From positions 2,660,976 through 2,724,975 of the forward strand of contig NW_022098022.1 of the NCBI RefSeq assembly GCF_002288925.2: 64,000 bases of DNA, in the 5' to 3' direction. The notes beneath the pieces are model-generated. The model searched no databases, was not told where the DNA came from, and worked only from the letters and a program-made list of their open reading frames with translations. Made by a program: the position numbers and the translations under genes. Positions 11,171 to 24,365 of the stretch are shown piece by piece. The stretch is from Delphinapterus leucas (taxonomy: Eukaryota; Chordata; Mammalia; Artiodactyla; Monodontidae). The stretch's first letter is position 1; each line of letters starts with the position of its first letter.

Positions 11171-12577
11171 TGGCCCTTTAGCTCGAAAATGCAAGCTTCT
11201 GTTGGCGTCTGTATTTGTCTGCACCCATCGCATTTCTGAGTGGCTCGCTTCTTCAGAAACAAGTCATAAATACACGAGATAAAGAGAAAATATAGAAACT
11301 AATCATCAAGGCTTTCTTCAGGCTCTAGGGTCACTAGCTGCTCTGAGCTCTCTCCACCTTTGAAAGTCTTCATATGTTTGTTTTGCATGTCATTTCCAGG
11401 GATCTTAGTTGTGCCTAGAAGGGAAAAAATACATCTCTTCCATCTTCCTGGAAGCAGAAGCCCATTTAATTTAAAGTTAGATTGAAGGAACTCATTTTGA
11501 AACAAATGCTAATTTGCTGTATCAAATATTCCCAATGAAATATATGAGCTTAGCTTTTCTATATTTTGAGTTATCTGTATTGGAGATATCTGGGTTATCT
11601 GTCAGAGCTCTCACCGAGTAGCATGTTTTTGCACTGGGAAATTAAATCTTTAACATTGCAATAAAAATTCTTCAGAAAATTATTTAAAGGCTATTATTAT
11701 CATTTAGATACAACAAATAGGTTTTATTGGAAAATCCACAGTCATTTTGTTGATATTTTCTTTATCCTTCGAGTATTTTACAATGATTATAAATCAGTAG
11801 TGATTTTTAAATTCTCAGAATACATGGGAAAACTAAACATATTAGAAAGCATTAGTCTCTACAAAATAAATGAATGCCATGTTCCCTCTAATGAATACAA
11901 CGTATTATCCCATTATTCTACCTCCTTTTATATGTACCCATATGCCTCACTTCTGATGTGTGCATTAGCCATTAACTCTTTCAGTTTTCAACACTTTGTT
12001 GATAGTGTGGAAATGTTCATTGTGTGTCCCGAATTGCTCACATATAAGTTATCATTCTGACTTCAGAGCTGTGCCTGGCACTTCTAGGTTTCTAGATTCA
12101 GTTATACATTGCTTACTTCTCTTGCTGGAAGCAAAATTTTATGCAACCCCCAGGAAAAAAGATCAGAAACTAACTCAGAACCGTTGGTGGTGAATGCAGA
12201 GCTTGTACAGACTGTCATCCCTAAGCCTTATCTAGATGGTTAGGAGTGGGTATCCAAACGTTTCATCAATTGTTAGTATGCAGCGTGCCTTATAAAGTAT
12301 TAAACGGTGCAGTTTCCCAGGTTAGGGCTTTAGCTCCTCTGGGCCTTGGATTTCTGGAATAGTAAAATCTCTTTCCATTTCCCATTATCTTTTTAAATAA
12401 ATATCAGCTCTCTCTCTCTCCGTCCATGCCAGTCTCTCTCTCTTCTTACATTTCAGTCTAGTTGCCTTAATTCTCCTTGGGAATAGAGCCACTCCACACT
12501 CATTTTTTTGTTGTCCTTGGTAAATATATCTACTTTATCCAAGCTTGCTATTTTTATATACCAAGAGAAAATGACCT
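11171..12577. other. Unique sequence with short TC tracts
   Basis: Non-repetitive sequence apart from (TC)n near 12409-12420 and 12434-12442. No exon-like frame stands out. Confidence 0.4.
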
Positions 12578-12589
12578 GATAAACAATTT

Positions 12590-12797
12590 TGTGTGTGTGT
12601 GTGTGTGGTATGCGGGCCTCTCACTGTTGTGGCCTCTCCCGTTGCGGAGCACAGACTCCGGACACGCAGGCTCAGCAGCCATGGCTCACGGGCCCAGCCG
12701 CTCCACGGCATGTGGGATCCTCCCAGACCGGGGCACGAACCCGCATCCCCTGCATCAGCAGGCGGACTCTCAACCACTGAGCCACCAGGAAAGCCCC
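12590..12797 (-). mobile_element. CHR SINE, short form, with GT tail (copy 4)
   Basis: Reverse short-form CHR element. The target duplication gataaacaattt is perfect (12578-12589 and 12799-12810). In place of the usual poly(T) the tail is a pure GT run (12590-12607), meaning a (CA)n microsatellite on the element's own strand. The body is otherwise typical. Confidence 0.95.
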
Positions 12798-12810
12798 CGA
12801 TAAACAATTT

Positions 12811-15410
12811 GATGCAAACATTTCAATAACAGTTTGGCAGTCTCGTTTCCAAAGATACATGGTGAAAATTCACTCTGAAATTCCTACACTGAAGCCTTGT
12901 TTCTTAAACATGAAATAAATGCAACTGGCATCAATTTAAGAGAGTATATCAGAATAATTTCTGTAAATGTATTTTGGTGATTCTTACAAAAAAGAAGAAT
13001 GTAAAAATTCTACCTTGATACCGTTGGCGCCAGAAATGACATGGGCTTTAGAAAGAACATGTGTGTGTGCTAACTTTTCATGAAAAATTTTGAACACGTG
13101 CAAGATAAATTTTTAGCCAAGAATGTTCTGACATTTGAATAGTCTTGTGTGTTTTGTTCTTAGTGTTATTTTAGTGTAAAACATCATTTTTAGAAGAAAT
13201 TACAAAGGAAATAATACAGATTTTATAGAAGGCAAATTGTTCAATTTTCAATAAACAAAGTAAAGAGTTGGTAGCAATAATAAATATTCCTATCATAAAA
13301 ATGGATACTATAAACACAAAAACCCTAATCGGTGAATGCCCAGGGACTCTCACAGAGTCATGAAGCCTGAATTTAGTGAGCATTTATATTATTTAAATGA
13401 ATACAAAAAACTTAACATATAAATGGTGAATAAATACGTGGAAAATGCTCAACCTAACTATTAAAATGATTCAGATTGGTCTCTATCTTAACATGGAGAG
13501 TTATTAATGTAAAGATTTTGAGTGAAGTAAGCTCTCAAAAATGTTTTTCTAATGAATGTAATTTCTCAACACATACCAAATGTCTTCAAATAAAGGGTTC
13601 ATAAGATGATGAAATAATTCACATCCAGGAATATATACTAAAGATGTACCTATTGGAAAAGATTTTTTTCTCAAAGAATTTTTATAGTAATCATTCTTTA
13701 TATCTGAAGACTTGAAATTAATGTGTATGTCCACAACCACCAACTTTTAAACGAGGTAAAAATATACTGTAAATGGCGTGGTAAACTATTGATCACTGAA
13801 AACTAATTTTTAACCATGTCAGAAAATAACTATCATAGAATATCAAATTAAAATAAAAAGGACACAATTGATTTTACACGTCTAAATGACAAATATTGCT
13901 TATTTGAGACAGGTAAGACCAGCAATAACTTTTATTTTCTTCTCTGCCTCTTTCTGTAGTGTTCAAGTTCACTAGAATGCAAGGATATTACATTTATAAC
14001 GTGGACTGATCTTGAGGACGAAACAAATCATCCTTTGCTAATTAATAAAAAGCTAAACTATAGTGGCAGAACAGACTGGTAGTAGAATTTACATCTTAAT
14101 CTGAAGTAAGTAATACGTAACACTAAAGAACTTACATGGAGGAGGGTAGGAGGGAAGAAAGTACCAGGAATTGGTGGCTGGATTTGAACTTGATGTATTA
14201 CTCAGATGTAGAAGTGGAAACAATCCACGGAAAAGAGCTCCGAATGAGTAATCACACCATTGTGTGATGCAGACTGTGTTTTTCAAGCTGACTCGTGAAC
14301 TCAGCCTGCCTTAAAGAATCCCTGTTGTGGATGTTTGATCTCCTCCTTGTAGGGAGCTCGGGCTCCTGGCAAGGCTATGGCTGCAGTCTAGGGGGAGAGC
14401 TGCTGGGAGCCAGTGAAGAGCATGAAAGCTAACCACACTTTTCCTAGCAAAGGATAACTCAATCAAAGACAAGGGATGAACAAGGAATCTTTTTCCAGTA
14501 CATTTTAGCAAGCAGGGCAGGCTTAGAGAACAAAGTAACACCATGTAGTGCAACAAGCCCAGAGCTACGATGAAACCTCCCAGAAAGCTACAAAAATAAA
14601 TTGCTAACAATATCAACGCCAAATTCTGGAAGATGACGAAAATTATAGCTAAAATAAAAGCATATTTGTTTAGAAAAATAATAGATATTTTTAGAACACA
14701 ACATGTTTATTTAAAACAGTGGATGGTGTGACTTCTTTTGCAGAAAAAGTATATGTTTGTCTGAAAAGTTAGTTTCTATATATGTTTTATTTATAATATA
14801 ACTTATCTCCTCACTCATGATCACTTTCTCTACACTTACCTCCGACAAAAAAAAGCATGGGCAGTTTAATATTTGCCTTAATCACCCCAAAGATATTATG
14901 AATATGATTTTATTTATTTTTATTTCACATCTTTGTGGGAGCCAGAACCTAGATATTCTTTTTCTCACTGGCTACATTAGGAAACCAAAATCCAAGGGTT
15001 AAAGACAAGCCAGATACAGGTAAGCCTGGCATTTCGAAGTTATTTTTTAGTCATTAAAGCCAATTCAATGTAAAGCATATATGATCAATAAAGTTTATCT
15101 AAAATAATTTTAGCATAATTTTCAAGTTATAAATAGTTACCATAAAGGCTCTCCTATAAAATAGCAAACAGTCAAGATACCAAGAGGTATGTAGTATTAC
15201 ATACATTGCAGTAGTGACAGAAAAGAAGTAGAAGACAGTGTCAGCTCTTGAAATATCAACAATGCCACTGTGATTTGTAATCGTCAATATTCCTTCACCA
15301 GTTCCTAAAAGGGAATGTCTGCTGGGACTTGTGTTTTGTCAGGTAAGTGAGCAAAGGATGCACCAATACCCAGTCTCTCCAGTGTTTATGCATTTTTTTA
15401 AATTATGTAA
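12811..15410. other. AT-rich unique sequence
   Basis: 2.6 kb without a recognisable repeat, exon or RNA gene. The reading frames here (for example 14311-14622 on minus, 103 codons) show no family resemblance. Confidence 0.4.
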
Positions 15411-15424
15411 CACTATAATAATGC

Positions 15425-15660
15425 TAATATTTCCTAAGAGGTTAAAAAGTACCCGGTGCTATGCTTAGGACTTTACATGATTAGCTAGTTTACTCTTCAT
15501 TGCATCCATAAGAAACTGATATTTATACATCATTTTAAGGATGAGGGAGGTAAGATCTAGGTAGCTCAGATTCTTTCTCAAAAGTCCCAGTGCTGCAAAG
15601 TGGCAGAAGCAGGATACAGAGAATTGTCTACTGCACTTCAAACTCGTCTGGTTTCAGAGA
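15425..15660 (-). repeat. MIR SINE (reverse)
   Basis: Follows the reversed MIR order well: 'ggtgctatgcttaggacttt', 'acatgattagctagtttact', 'catcattttaaggatgaggg', then 'gtgctgcaaagtggcagaag' and 'caggatacagag'. Confidence 0.75.
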
Positions 15661-16015
15661 TAAGCTAACTAAATATGCCAAACTGAAAGTGAAGGGGGCA
15701 GTACACCAAGAAGGGAAAATCAAGAAGGGATGGAGTGTTGCCATTTTTGAGCTGGTTGTGTGTTTGTTTAATTTGGTCTGGAACCCACTCCCCAGGTATT
15801 AGGAAATGTGGCATCCGTTTCAGCACGGAAGACCTCTTTCTTACGTTAACATCAAATTTCAATTTGGTTCAAAATTAAAACTTCTTAGTCCATTTTCAGC
15901 ATTTACTCCTTTATCCCTGTTCTTATTCACTTTTTTAAAAAGTATTAGTATTTTTTTCTCACAGTAAAATTTCAGTTTCTTAAGTAGCCAACAAAGCCTG
16001 GCTATAGGTACTCAT
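15661..16015. other. Unique sequence
   Basis: No feature recognised. Confidence 0.4.
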
Positions 16016-16019
16016 GCAA

Positions 16020-16137
16020 TGCAGGTTAACTGTCCTCTATCTTTCTGAGGATAGACTGTGTCTTAATCACATTTTCAGCCCCAGAGTATTTTAGGACCAG
16101 GGCTTATATATAAGGTTCTAAATAAATGTCGTCAAAG
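16020..16137 (+). repeat. L2 3' end fragment
   Basis: Contains 'gaggatagactgtgtcttaa', 'ccccagagtattttaggacc' and 'ggttctaaataaatgtcg'. This matches the order of the L2 3' terminus (release, then 'cctagcacagtgcctggcac', then 'ctcaataaat'). Confidence 0.65.
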
Positions 16138-18364
16138 TGGACAAGGCTATGGCCATCATTGTTCTGTGATGTCAAATATATACAGTCACTCAACTTAGAT
16201 ACTAAACTAAGCATTTCAACTTTAGGGCTCCAGAAGACAAAATGATTTAATTAGTGTCACCCTTATCAGCATCTATTTCTACAATTCAAAATCACCCCCA
16301 TTTTTTCTTCACTCATCCTCTTTTATCTCAAATCGTAGTTTTCAAGACTGCTGCCAGACAGCAGGAACAATGAAAGGCAGAGATAAGAAGGGGCAGGAAG
16401 AGGCGATGATGGAGAAATCGAACTATTGCACATGGCAGCGGATGAGTTCATTAATATATATTAATCCAAATAACTTGCTATCGGTACATCTATGATCTCA
16501 TTAGGTGATCCTAATAAGACAAAATAACATTTAGAATTATACTCAAATGTTATTTAAACTACTATTATGGGAAGCTTTCCAAAGCAGAAACATCTGACAA
16601 CAGAAAAATGATTAAAAAATAATTCTTAGAAGTAATGATTCAAAACTAATATCATATTTTTGCCTTTTTGCATTCAAGCAGTTTTCAATTAAATTCAGAA
16701 AGCCAACATAAGATATAAAAAAAGCCACAGAGAAATATACAGAGACTTACGTTTCCTTATAACTACTTTTTATGTCCATGTAAAGCACATACTCTGGTTA
16801 AAAAACTAGACACAGGTGAAGTTTTGTTGTTGTTGTTGTTTTTAGGTGTGCTATAGATTGTTATACAACTTATTTTTAAAAGTGGTTTTGTGCCTAAGAG
16901 GAGAATATTAATATGGTAATTCAATGAAGTTAATGATAACTTCATTAGTAATTTGACTGGAAAGAAAAGGTTTATGACAAGGGGATGGAAATAGAGTAAA
17001 ATTCTAATGGCCTGGGAATGGAATAAGTAAACGTTATTCAATAAAACACTTTACAATGAAGCAGTGATGTTTGGACAAGTCATATTTTACCTAAAACTGT
17101 GCATCTTATAAGAAATGAAGCCCAAACTTAAACCCAAGACTGCCTGACTCAATGGAGCCAACTATGCTTATACATATTGGAAGAACAATAATAACCAGCC
17201 TTTCCCGGATGATGAGAGACATGAGTAAGGGAGAGAGCGAAATGGCTGAGGACGAAGGGTGGAGTTGCACTGTGACTGCCAGGGTAAGAAGTTGTCCATT
17301 TAATGTGCTATGAAAGAAGAATCACGAAGGATTTGAAATACTGGCAACATCAGATATATACATAAATATATCTGAGGAAGAAAAAAAGAAGTGTGATACT
17401 CTGTATAGTCAAATTAGGTATGCTGAATAAATATATAACAAAAAATCATCACAACAACAGTAATAAACCTTTTGATCAATATATCTTAAGTATAATAATA
17501 CTTAACTCATTAATGTCAAATGTTTCCATGACATCCACTTCATTTTTCAGAAATTTTCATTATAATATCTCTCTATCATTCTTGGTGTTAATATGCTACT
17601 TAAAGCAGAGCATCTATTTTCAAGCAGTATTGGAGGCCAGTAGCGTATTTCTTTTCTACTTTGCAACAGGTATATATGGGTAGTCCTAAATTATTTTTCT
17701 TCCATGATTATTTGAAAATATGTTAACTGACTATGAAGTAAAGAAGTATTACATGAAATAATCTCATTATTATAGACAAATCATTTTCTTATCAGAGTCT
17801 ACAGGACATAATAAAATCTCCCTTTCAAGAAATAATTCTTCTGCTATTTACATAAATTTGAAAGCATATATTCTATTATACTTTAATGTCTAGAATTATA
17901 TTATTCCATTTCAACCTGAAAAACAATATTCAAAGTATTTTTCCACATATTCTCAATCAGCATTCTTTACTTGTTTCCTCACAATTTTTAGCCTACTGAA
18001 GGTTGTCATATTACAATTTATAAGAGGTCATTTATAACTTTATAAAGACAATAAGAGGTGCTATATACTTGATGTGCATAAATACATTTTATATGACAGA
18101 AAATTGCATCTAAAATTTTTATCATAAAATATAAAATGTGAAAACAAAAAGTATGTGAAATACTTACTTTTGAAATGCATAGTTTCAAAGAAGGAATATT
18201 TTAACTTAAATTTGATTTATCTCAAAATGAATAAAAATTTTTAAATTTGAGCAAGAATGAATAAGATAAAATACCAAGAGAAAAATAACCAATTTAGTGG
18301 TATGGAAAATAGTGAACACTGTGAGAATAATGAAAATATTTTAAACCTCAGAAGAACAAGTTTA
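16138..18364. other. AT-rich unique sequence with a small GTT run
   Basis: Contains a (GTT)5-6 microsatellite at about 16823-16841. A segment near 17130-17170 weakly recalls a reversed MIR tail. Otherwise no recognised content. Confidence 0.4.
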
Positions 18365-19127
18365 TTTCAAAAATTTATAGTTTACCCATTTTTCAATTGG
18401 TTTGTCTTTTGATGTTAAGTTTTATGAGCTGTTTATATATGTTGGATATTAACCCCTTATTGGTCATATCATTTGCAAATACCTTTCCCATTCAGTAGGT
18501 TATCTTTTCATTTTGTCAACGGTTTCCAATGCTGTGCAAAAGCTTTTAAGTTTCATCAGGTCCCATTTGCTTATTTTTGCTTTTGTTTCCTTTGTCTTAG
18601 GAGACGGTTCCAAATATCGCTACAATTTATGTCAAAGACTGTTCTGCCTATGTTTTCCTCTAGGAGTTTTATAGTATCTGGTCTTACATTTAGATCTTTA
18701 ATTCATTTTGAGTTTATTTTTGTGTATAGTGTTAGGGAGTGTTCTAATTTCATTCTTTTACATGTAGCTGTCCAGTTTTCCCAGCACCACTTATTGAAGA
18801 GTCTGTCTTTTCTCCACTGTGTATTCTTGCCTGCTTTGTCTTAGACTGACCATAAGTGTGTGGGTTTATTTCTGGGCTCTTATCCTGTTCCACTGATCTG
18901 CATGACTTTTTATTTATTTATTTATTTTTGCCAGTACTATACTATTTTGATTACTGTAAGTTTGCAGTATAGTCTGAAGTCAGGGAGGGTGATTCCTACA
19001 GCTCTGTTCTTCCTTCCCACGATTGTTTTGGCTGTTTGGGGTCCTTTGTGTTTCTATACAAATTTAAAAGTTATTTATGCTGGTTCTGTAAAAAATGTCA
19101 TTTGTATTTTGATAGGGATTGCAGATA
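18365..19127 (-). mobile_element. L1 with 5' inversion, inverted ORF2 part
   Basis: The reverse complement of late L1 ORF2. The plus strand shows 'cagttttcccagcaccactt' and 'tttttgccagtactatacta', the antisense of well-known ORF2 stretches. The open frame 18473-18844 on the plus strand is the antisense shadow of ORF2, not a gene. The piece joins directly to a sense-oriented L1 3' end at about 19128, the usual product of twin priming. Confidence 0.9.
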
Positions 19128-19507
19128 GCCAATAGGCACATGAAAAGATGCTCAACATTGCTAATCATCAGGGAAATGCAAATCAGCAACACAATTAGAC
19201 ACCTCACACCTATCAGAATGGCTATCATCAAAAAGAACACAAATAACAAATGTTGGTGAGGATGTGAAGAAAAGGGAATCCTCATACACTGTTGGTGGGA
19301 ATGTAAATTGATACAGCCACTGTGGGAAATGGTATAGCAGTTTCAAAAAAAATAAAAATATAACTGGGTATACATCTGAAAAAAACAAAAACACTATTTC
19401 AAACCCTACTACATACACCCCAATGTTCATAGAAGCATTATTTACAATTGCCAAAATATGGAAGCAACCTAAGTGTCCATTGACAGATGAATGGATAAAG
19501 AAGATGT

Positions 19508-19566
<59 letters not shown>

Positions 19567-19568
19567 AT

Positions 19569-19599
<31 letters not shown>

Positions 19600-20032
19600 A
19601 ACACACAATGGAATACTACTCAGCCATAAAAAAAGAATAAAATTTTGCCATTTGAAGCAACATGGATAGGTCTAGAAAATATTATACTTTGTGAAGTCAG
19701 ACAAATATTATATTTTATAACTTATACATGGAATCTAAAAAATATGACAAACTAGTGAATATAATAAAAAAGCAGACTCACAGATATAGAGGACAAACCA
19801 GTGGTTACCAGTTAGGAGAGAGAAGGACAGAGAGATAATGTAGGGGTAGGGGATTAATCGGTACAAACTATTATGTATAAAACAAGCTACAAGGATATAT
19901 TGTACAACACAGGAAATATAGCCAATATTTTATAATAACTATAAATGGACTATAACCTTTAAAATTGTGAGTCACTATATTGTACACCTCTAACATATAG
20001 TACATCAACTATAATTCAAATTAAAAAATTCA
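19128..20032 (+). mobile_element. L1 with 5' inversion, sense 3' part
   Basis: Sense L1 from the end of ORF2 (aggcacatgaaaagatgctc; the Cys-rich C-terminus region near 19255-19320; 'cagatgaatggataaagaag') through the 3' UTR to an A-rich end near 20030. It is interrupted by microsatellite expansion at 19509-19607. It is too diverged to code. It is an older L1 than the one at 23-30 kb. No clear target duplication was found. Confidence 0.9.
19509..19607. repeat. Compound microsatellite (AT)n(AG)n...(AC)n
   Basis: AT repeats at 19509-19539 run into AG repeats to 19561, then a short spacer, then AC repeats at 19569-19607. It lies exactly where L1 ORF2 has a short 'gtatatatatacaatgg' stretch, so it probably grew from that seed. 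Confidence 0.95.
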
Positions 20033-20035
20033 TGG

Positions 20036-21331
20036 TTTCCCAATAAGTTTCTCTCCATCGTTAGTATATTCACATTACATTTGTTCATGCATATTTTGTT
20101 TAAGCATCTACTACCATTAAACACCTCAGCACTTGTACTTACACATGACCTTGCCTGACTCTATGGCAGTATTTCAGTCAAGCGTTCCCACTGATGTTAT
20201 GATATGAACCATTCAAGTGCAACTCCAGCAGTTAGTGAACACCAGCTCATTAACAAAATCATAATGCCAGCTTAGCAAGGAATTTTCAATCTATCAAATT
20301 TCCTAAACCTCGTGGGGCCAGTAAATATGTAAAATTATGTAAAAGAATGTTACATATAAATTAAAGATACTCCAACAATGAGAAACAATTTATCATATGC
20401 CATATCACAGTAGTTTATTTGTTGTTATGTATTAATTTTTTTCTATTTCTTTACTAATTATTACACTACCATTAAACTCCAGTATAACTGTGTAGAAGAA
20501 AAAAAACAAACCTGAAGTTCCAGATTAAGGAAAAAACAAACAGCATTCCACATTGAAATAGTCTCTATGGCAAGTTGAATGAAAGTGCTTTATTCAATAA
20601 ACAGATTTTAAGGGAAAGGCTTTCAAATAAACAAACAAAAAGTACAAAAGCAATAAGGCCCAAATTATTCTATACATTTTTAGTATTTATTTTTATTTTA
20701 CTGTTCAAAGAACACCAAAGTTAAATAGTTAAGTATATTTAAGAAAACATCCACCTCATAGCGTGTAATTCCTTATGTAAATTGATATGGTGGTGAAATT
20801 TCAACAGTTTCAAACCTCACAATGCTGTCTATAATAACAGACTGAACTGTAATAACCATAGGGTGAAGAGAAAGGGAACTTGGGCTTCTACTGAAAAAGC
20901 AATTTGTTCAAACCACATCTTCAACATCAACAAAGGAGAATTAGATTTTCATTATACATGGGTTCTTTTTAAAGTTTTTGATTAGCATTCATGAAACATT
21001 CATTCTTAGGCACATCAGGCTCATTATTATTATGAGCAGTTTATATTTTTGTTGCTTTTCAAAAGAAAAGTTATTTGCCTGGGTGAAGAATAATACTTGA
21101 CATACTACAAAAGGTATATAATTTAAAAATCAAGTAGGTACTTGAAAATGACAAACACATCTAAAAGCTAAAAATACCAAAGTAAAAAGGATCACAAAGA
21201 TAATTAGTTAATTGCTTTTTACTAAAATAGACTCATTTATGATATTTTACTTAGGTTAATATTAACATAAGTTTGTATAAACAAAATCTCATTCAAAATT
21301 AATGACTAATATTTCTGGAAGAAGTAAAAGC
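20036..21331. other. AT-rich unique sequence
   Basis: No repeat or coding feature recognised. Confidence 0.45.
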
Positions 21332-21340
21332 TTAGATTTT

Positions 21341-21545
21341 TTTTTTTCTTTTTTTGCCGTACGCGGGCCTCTCACTGCTGTGGTCTCTCCCGTTGCGGAG
21401 AACAGACTCTGGACGCGCAGGCTCAGCGGCCATGGCTCACGGGCCCAGCCGCTCCGCGGCATGTGGGATCTTCCCGGACCGGGGCACGAACCTGTGTCCC
21501 CTGTATCGGCAGGCACTCTCAACCACTGCGCCACCAGGGAAGCCC
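21341..21545 (-). mobile_element. CHR SINE, short form (copy 5)
   Basis: Reverse short-form element with a T-rich tail at the left. Its head has a small deletion: 'ggcaggcactctcaacc' lacks the usual 'ggcgga' portion. The direct repeat tagatttt is at 21333-21340 and 21546-21553. It merges with the poly(T) on the left, so its length is uncertain. Confidence 0.93.
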
Positions 21546-21553
21546 TAGATTTT

Positions 21554-23249
21554 CTTTTTCTTTATTTTCCTTTTCTTGATTTTATGTCAACATATCTTTC
21601 ATGAACTATCTAATACCGACCTGTATGTAACTTGCTTATGTCAGACATGACAATAAAATTAATTCTAATACAAGTGAAATAGGATACGTAATTATGAATT
21701 TAGGAGAACTGGTAAAAACAGCTCCGTTAAAATTTTCATAAATATTTAAGTTATGCAATTAAAATAGAAAGGGTCAATATCATCTAATTTCTGAGTTTGT
21801 ACATAATATGGGGGACAGAAAATCAATTATTTCTCTGTAACATGTAATTATACTTTTCTGAAAGCAGCACATAGGTACTAATCTACTAATATTTGAAGAG
21901 TTATTTCTATGTAGTTTTGGGGAAAAAGCATTTAAGAGCAAAATGAGCAATCACACTATTTTAAGAATTAAAATAAATTATGCAGTTAATATGACTGCTA
22001 TTCCTGAATTAATATAGAAAGAATCTGACTGCTTCACTTCAGGACTTCAAAGCACACATAGCTTTGTATATTTGATAGCAATATCGATAGCGTTTCACAT
22101 ATTCAAAACAATTAACTTAGAAATGATATATGTTAAACTATTTTAAGTTGTTTGAAATATGCAATTCTTATCATAGAAATATATAATTCAAACTATCATC
22201 ATTTATAGAGTTTTAACATTTCATGCACCAGATTAAACCAGGGGAATGGTCTTGTTCTGGTATATTTTATCCTCCACTGATGTAAATGACTTGCCTTTTT
22301 CTCATAACTTGCCTTGTTGTCCACCACTAAAGTAATAATTTTCAGTACCGTGGTCCTCTGGTTTGAAAACAACATGGGATTCTTTTGCTGAGCTTTGTCT
22401 TAATTCATACATGCTGAGAAACATATATATGTACAATAAGGTACATTATGAGAAGATCTCACAAATTCTATGTATTTTCAAATCAAATCCAATTTTTTTC
22501 CAGATTCAGATTTTAATTTAAAAATAAAATTTTTACTGATATTTAGAAAAATCAGCAATAATGATCACAAAACTAGCATTTTAACACTATTTAATAAGAT
22601 GTGCATTATTAAATTATTATGGAAATTATCATTCTTTAAATGTCATAATATTTTTTGGAATACCTCTCCTAGAGTTTTCATTTGACTAGCAATTAAGGGG
22701 TTTCACAAAGAAATATAACATTTCAAAGAAAGAAAAACATGTTTCATGATAAGCTTTTCACATTAATCTAAATTATTAATATGCTATTTCTACTTTCCAA
22801 ATAGGAATCAATTTCTACATAAAATGCTTTCTTGTCTCAATATAATTTTGGCATTGAATCAATCAGAACATATACTCATAACTTGCATTCTTTTTAGAAT
22901 ATTAAAATACTGTATTTTTACAAAATACCATTTATTCTAGACACTACTAATTATTCTTTGAATGAAGAAAGTAGAAATCATTTTATAACTATTAAGGTCA
23001 TTTAAAGTATCTAATGCAGTTTATAAAATATTTCTCAGCATTTCTTTCTAATGAAATACATTCTGTCAGAAGTGCCTAACGCAAAATGAAATGTTTATTT
23101 TCTTACTTTTACTTAAGTATTTGGTCGGTTATTTAAAAATTCTTGAGTCATTAAGTTTCCACTAAAACAGCACTTGTGCATAAATTATTATTAATTACTA
23201 GTTAAAATTCTCAAGACGTCCATAGTAAGCGCAAATTTTTTTTCTTTAA
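21554..23249. other. AT-rich unique sequence
   Basis: 1.7 kb with no recognised repeat or exon. Confidence 0.45.
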
Positions 23250-23253
23250 AAGA

Positions 23254-24365
23254 GGCAGTGGAACACACGGCGCACCTCAGGGTGTTGCAACGTCACAGCA
23301 GCCTCTGCCGCCGCAGGCCCGCCCCGCACTCCGTGCCCCTCCCTCCCCCGGGCCTGAGTGAGCCAGAGCTCCCTAATCAGCGGCTCCTTTAACCCCGTCC
23401 TGTCTGCGCGGGAACAGACGCCCTCCAGTGACCTACACACACAGGTGGGGCCGGACCCAAAGCTGAACCCCGGCAGCTGTGCGAACAAAGAAGAGAACGG
23501 AAAATCTCTCCCAGCAGCCTCAGGAGCAGCGGACTAAATCTCCACCAGCAACTTGATGTACCTGCATCGGTGGAATACCTGAATAGACAACTAATTATCC
23601 CAAATTGAGGAGGTGGACTTTGGGAGCGACTGTAGACTTGGGGTTTGCTGTCTGCGACTGACTTCTTTCTGATTTTTATGTTTATCATAGTATAGTTTTT
23701 AGCGCTTGTTATCATTGGTAGATTTGTTTATTGGCTTGGTTGCTCTCTTCTTTTTTTATTACTTTTTAACTCTTTTATATTAATAATTTTTTTAATTTTT
23801 TAATTTTAATTATTTTATGTTTTTTAAAATGATTTTTTCTTTCTTTTTTTCTCCCTTTTCTTCTGAGCCGTGTGGCTGACAGGGTCTTGGTGCTCTGTCT
23901 GGGTGTCAGGCCTGAGCCTCTGAGGTGGGAGGGACAAGTTCAGGACATTGGACCACCAGAGACCTCTTGGCCCCATGTAATGTTAATCGGTAAGAGCTCT
24001 CCCAGAGATCTCCGCCTCAACGTTAATACCCAGCTCCACTCAACGAGCAGCAAGCTCCAGTGCTGGAAGCCCCATGCCAAACAACTAGCAAGACAGGAGC
24101 ACAACCCCACCCATTAGCACAGAGGCTGCCTAAAATCATACTAAGCTCACAGACAACCCAAAGCATACCACTGGATGAAGCCCTGCCCACCAGAAAGACA
24201 AGATGCAGTCTGACCCACCAGAACACAGGCAGCAATCCCCTTCACCAGGAAGCCTACACAAACCACTGACCAACCTTACCCACTGGGGACAGACCCCCAA
24301 AACAACAGGAACTACGAACCTGCAGCCTGCGAAAAGGAGACCCCAAACACAGTAAGTTAAGCAAA
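23254..24365 (+). promoter_or_regulatory. L1 5' UTR with internal promoter region
   Basis: About 1.1 kb before ORF1. The first ~270 bases are GC- and CpG-rich (for example gcgcacctcagggtg, gccgccgcaggcccgccccg), which stands out sharply from the AT-rich flanks. A T-rich middle follows (23690-23860), then a moderately GC-rich segment (23870-24365). L1 5' UTRs are known to hold the sense Pol II promoter. Function here is inferred from position. The antisense frames at 24136-24766 on minus are shadows. Confidence 0.8.

Noticed and set aside
18473..18844. 123-codon open frame on plus
   Set aside because: It is the antisense of L1 ORF2 in the inverted L1 part.
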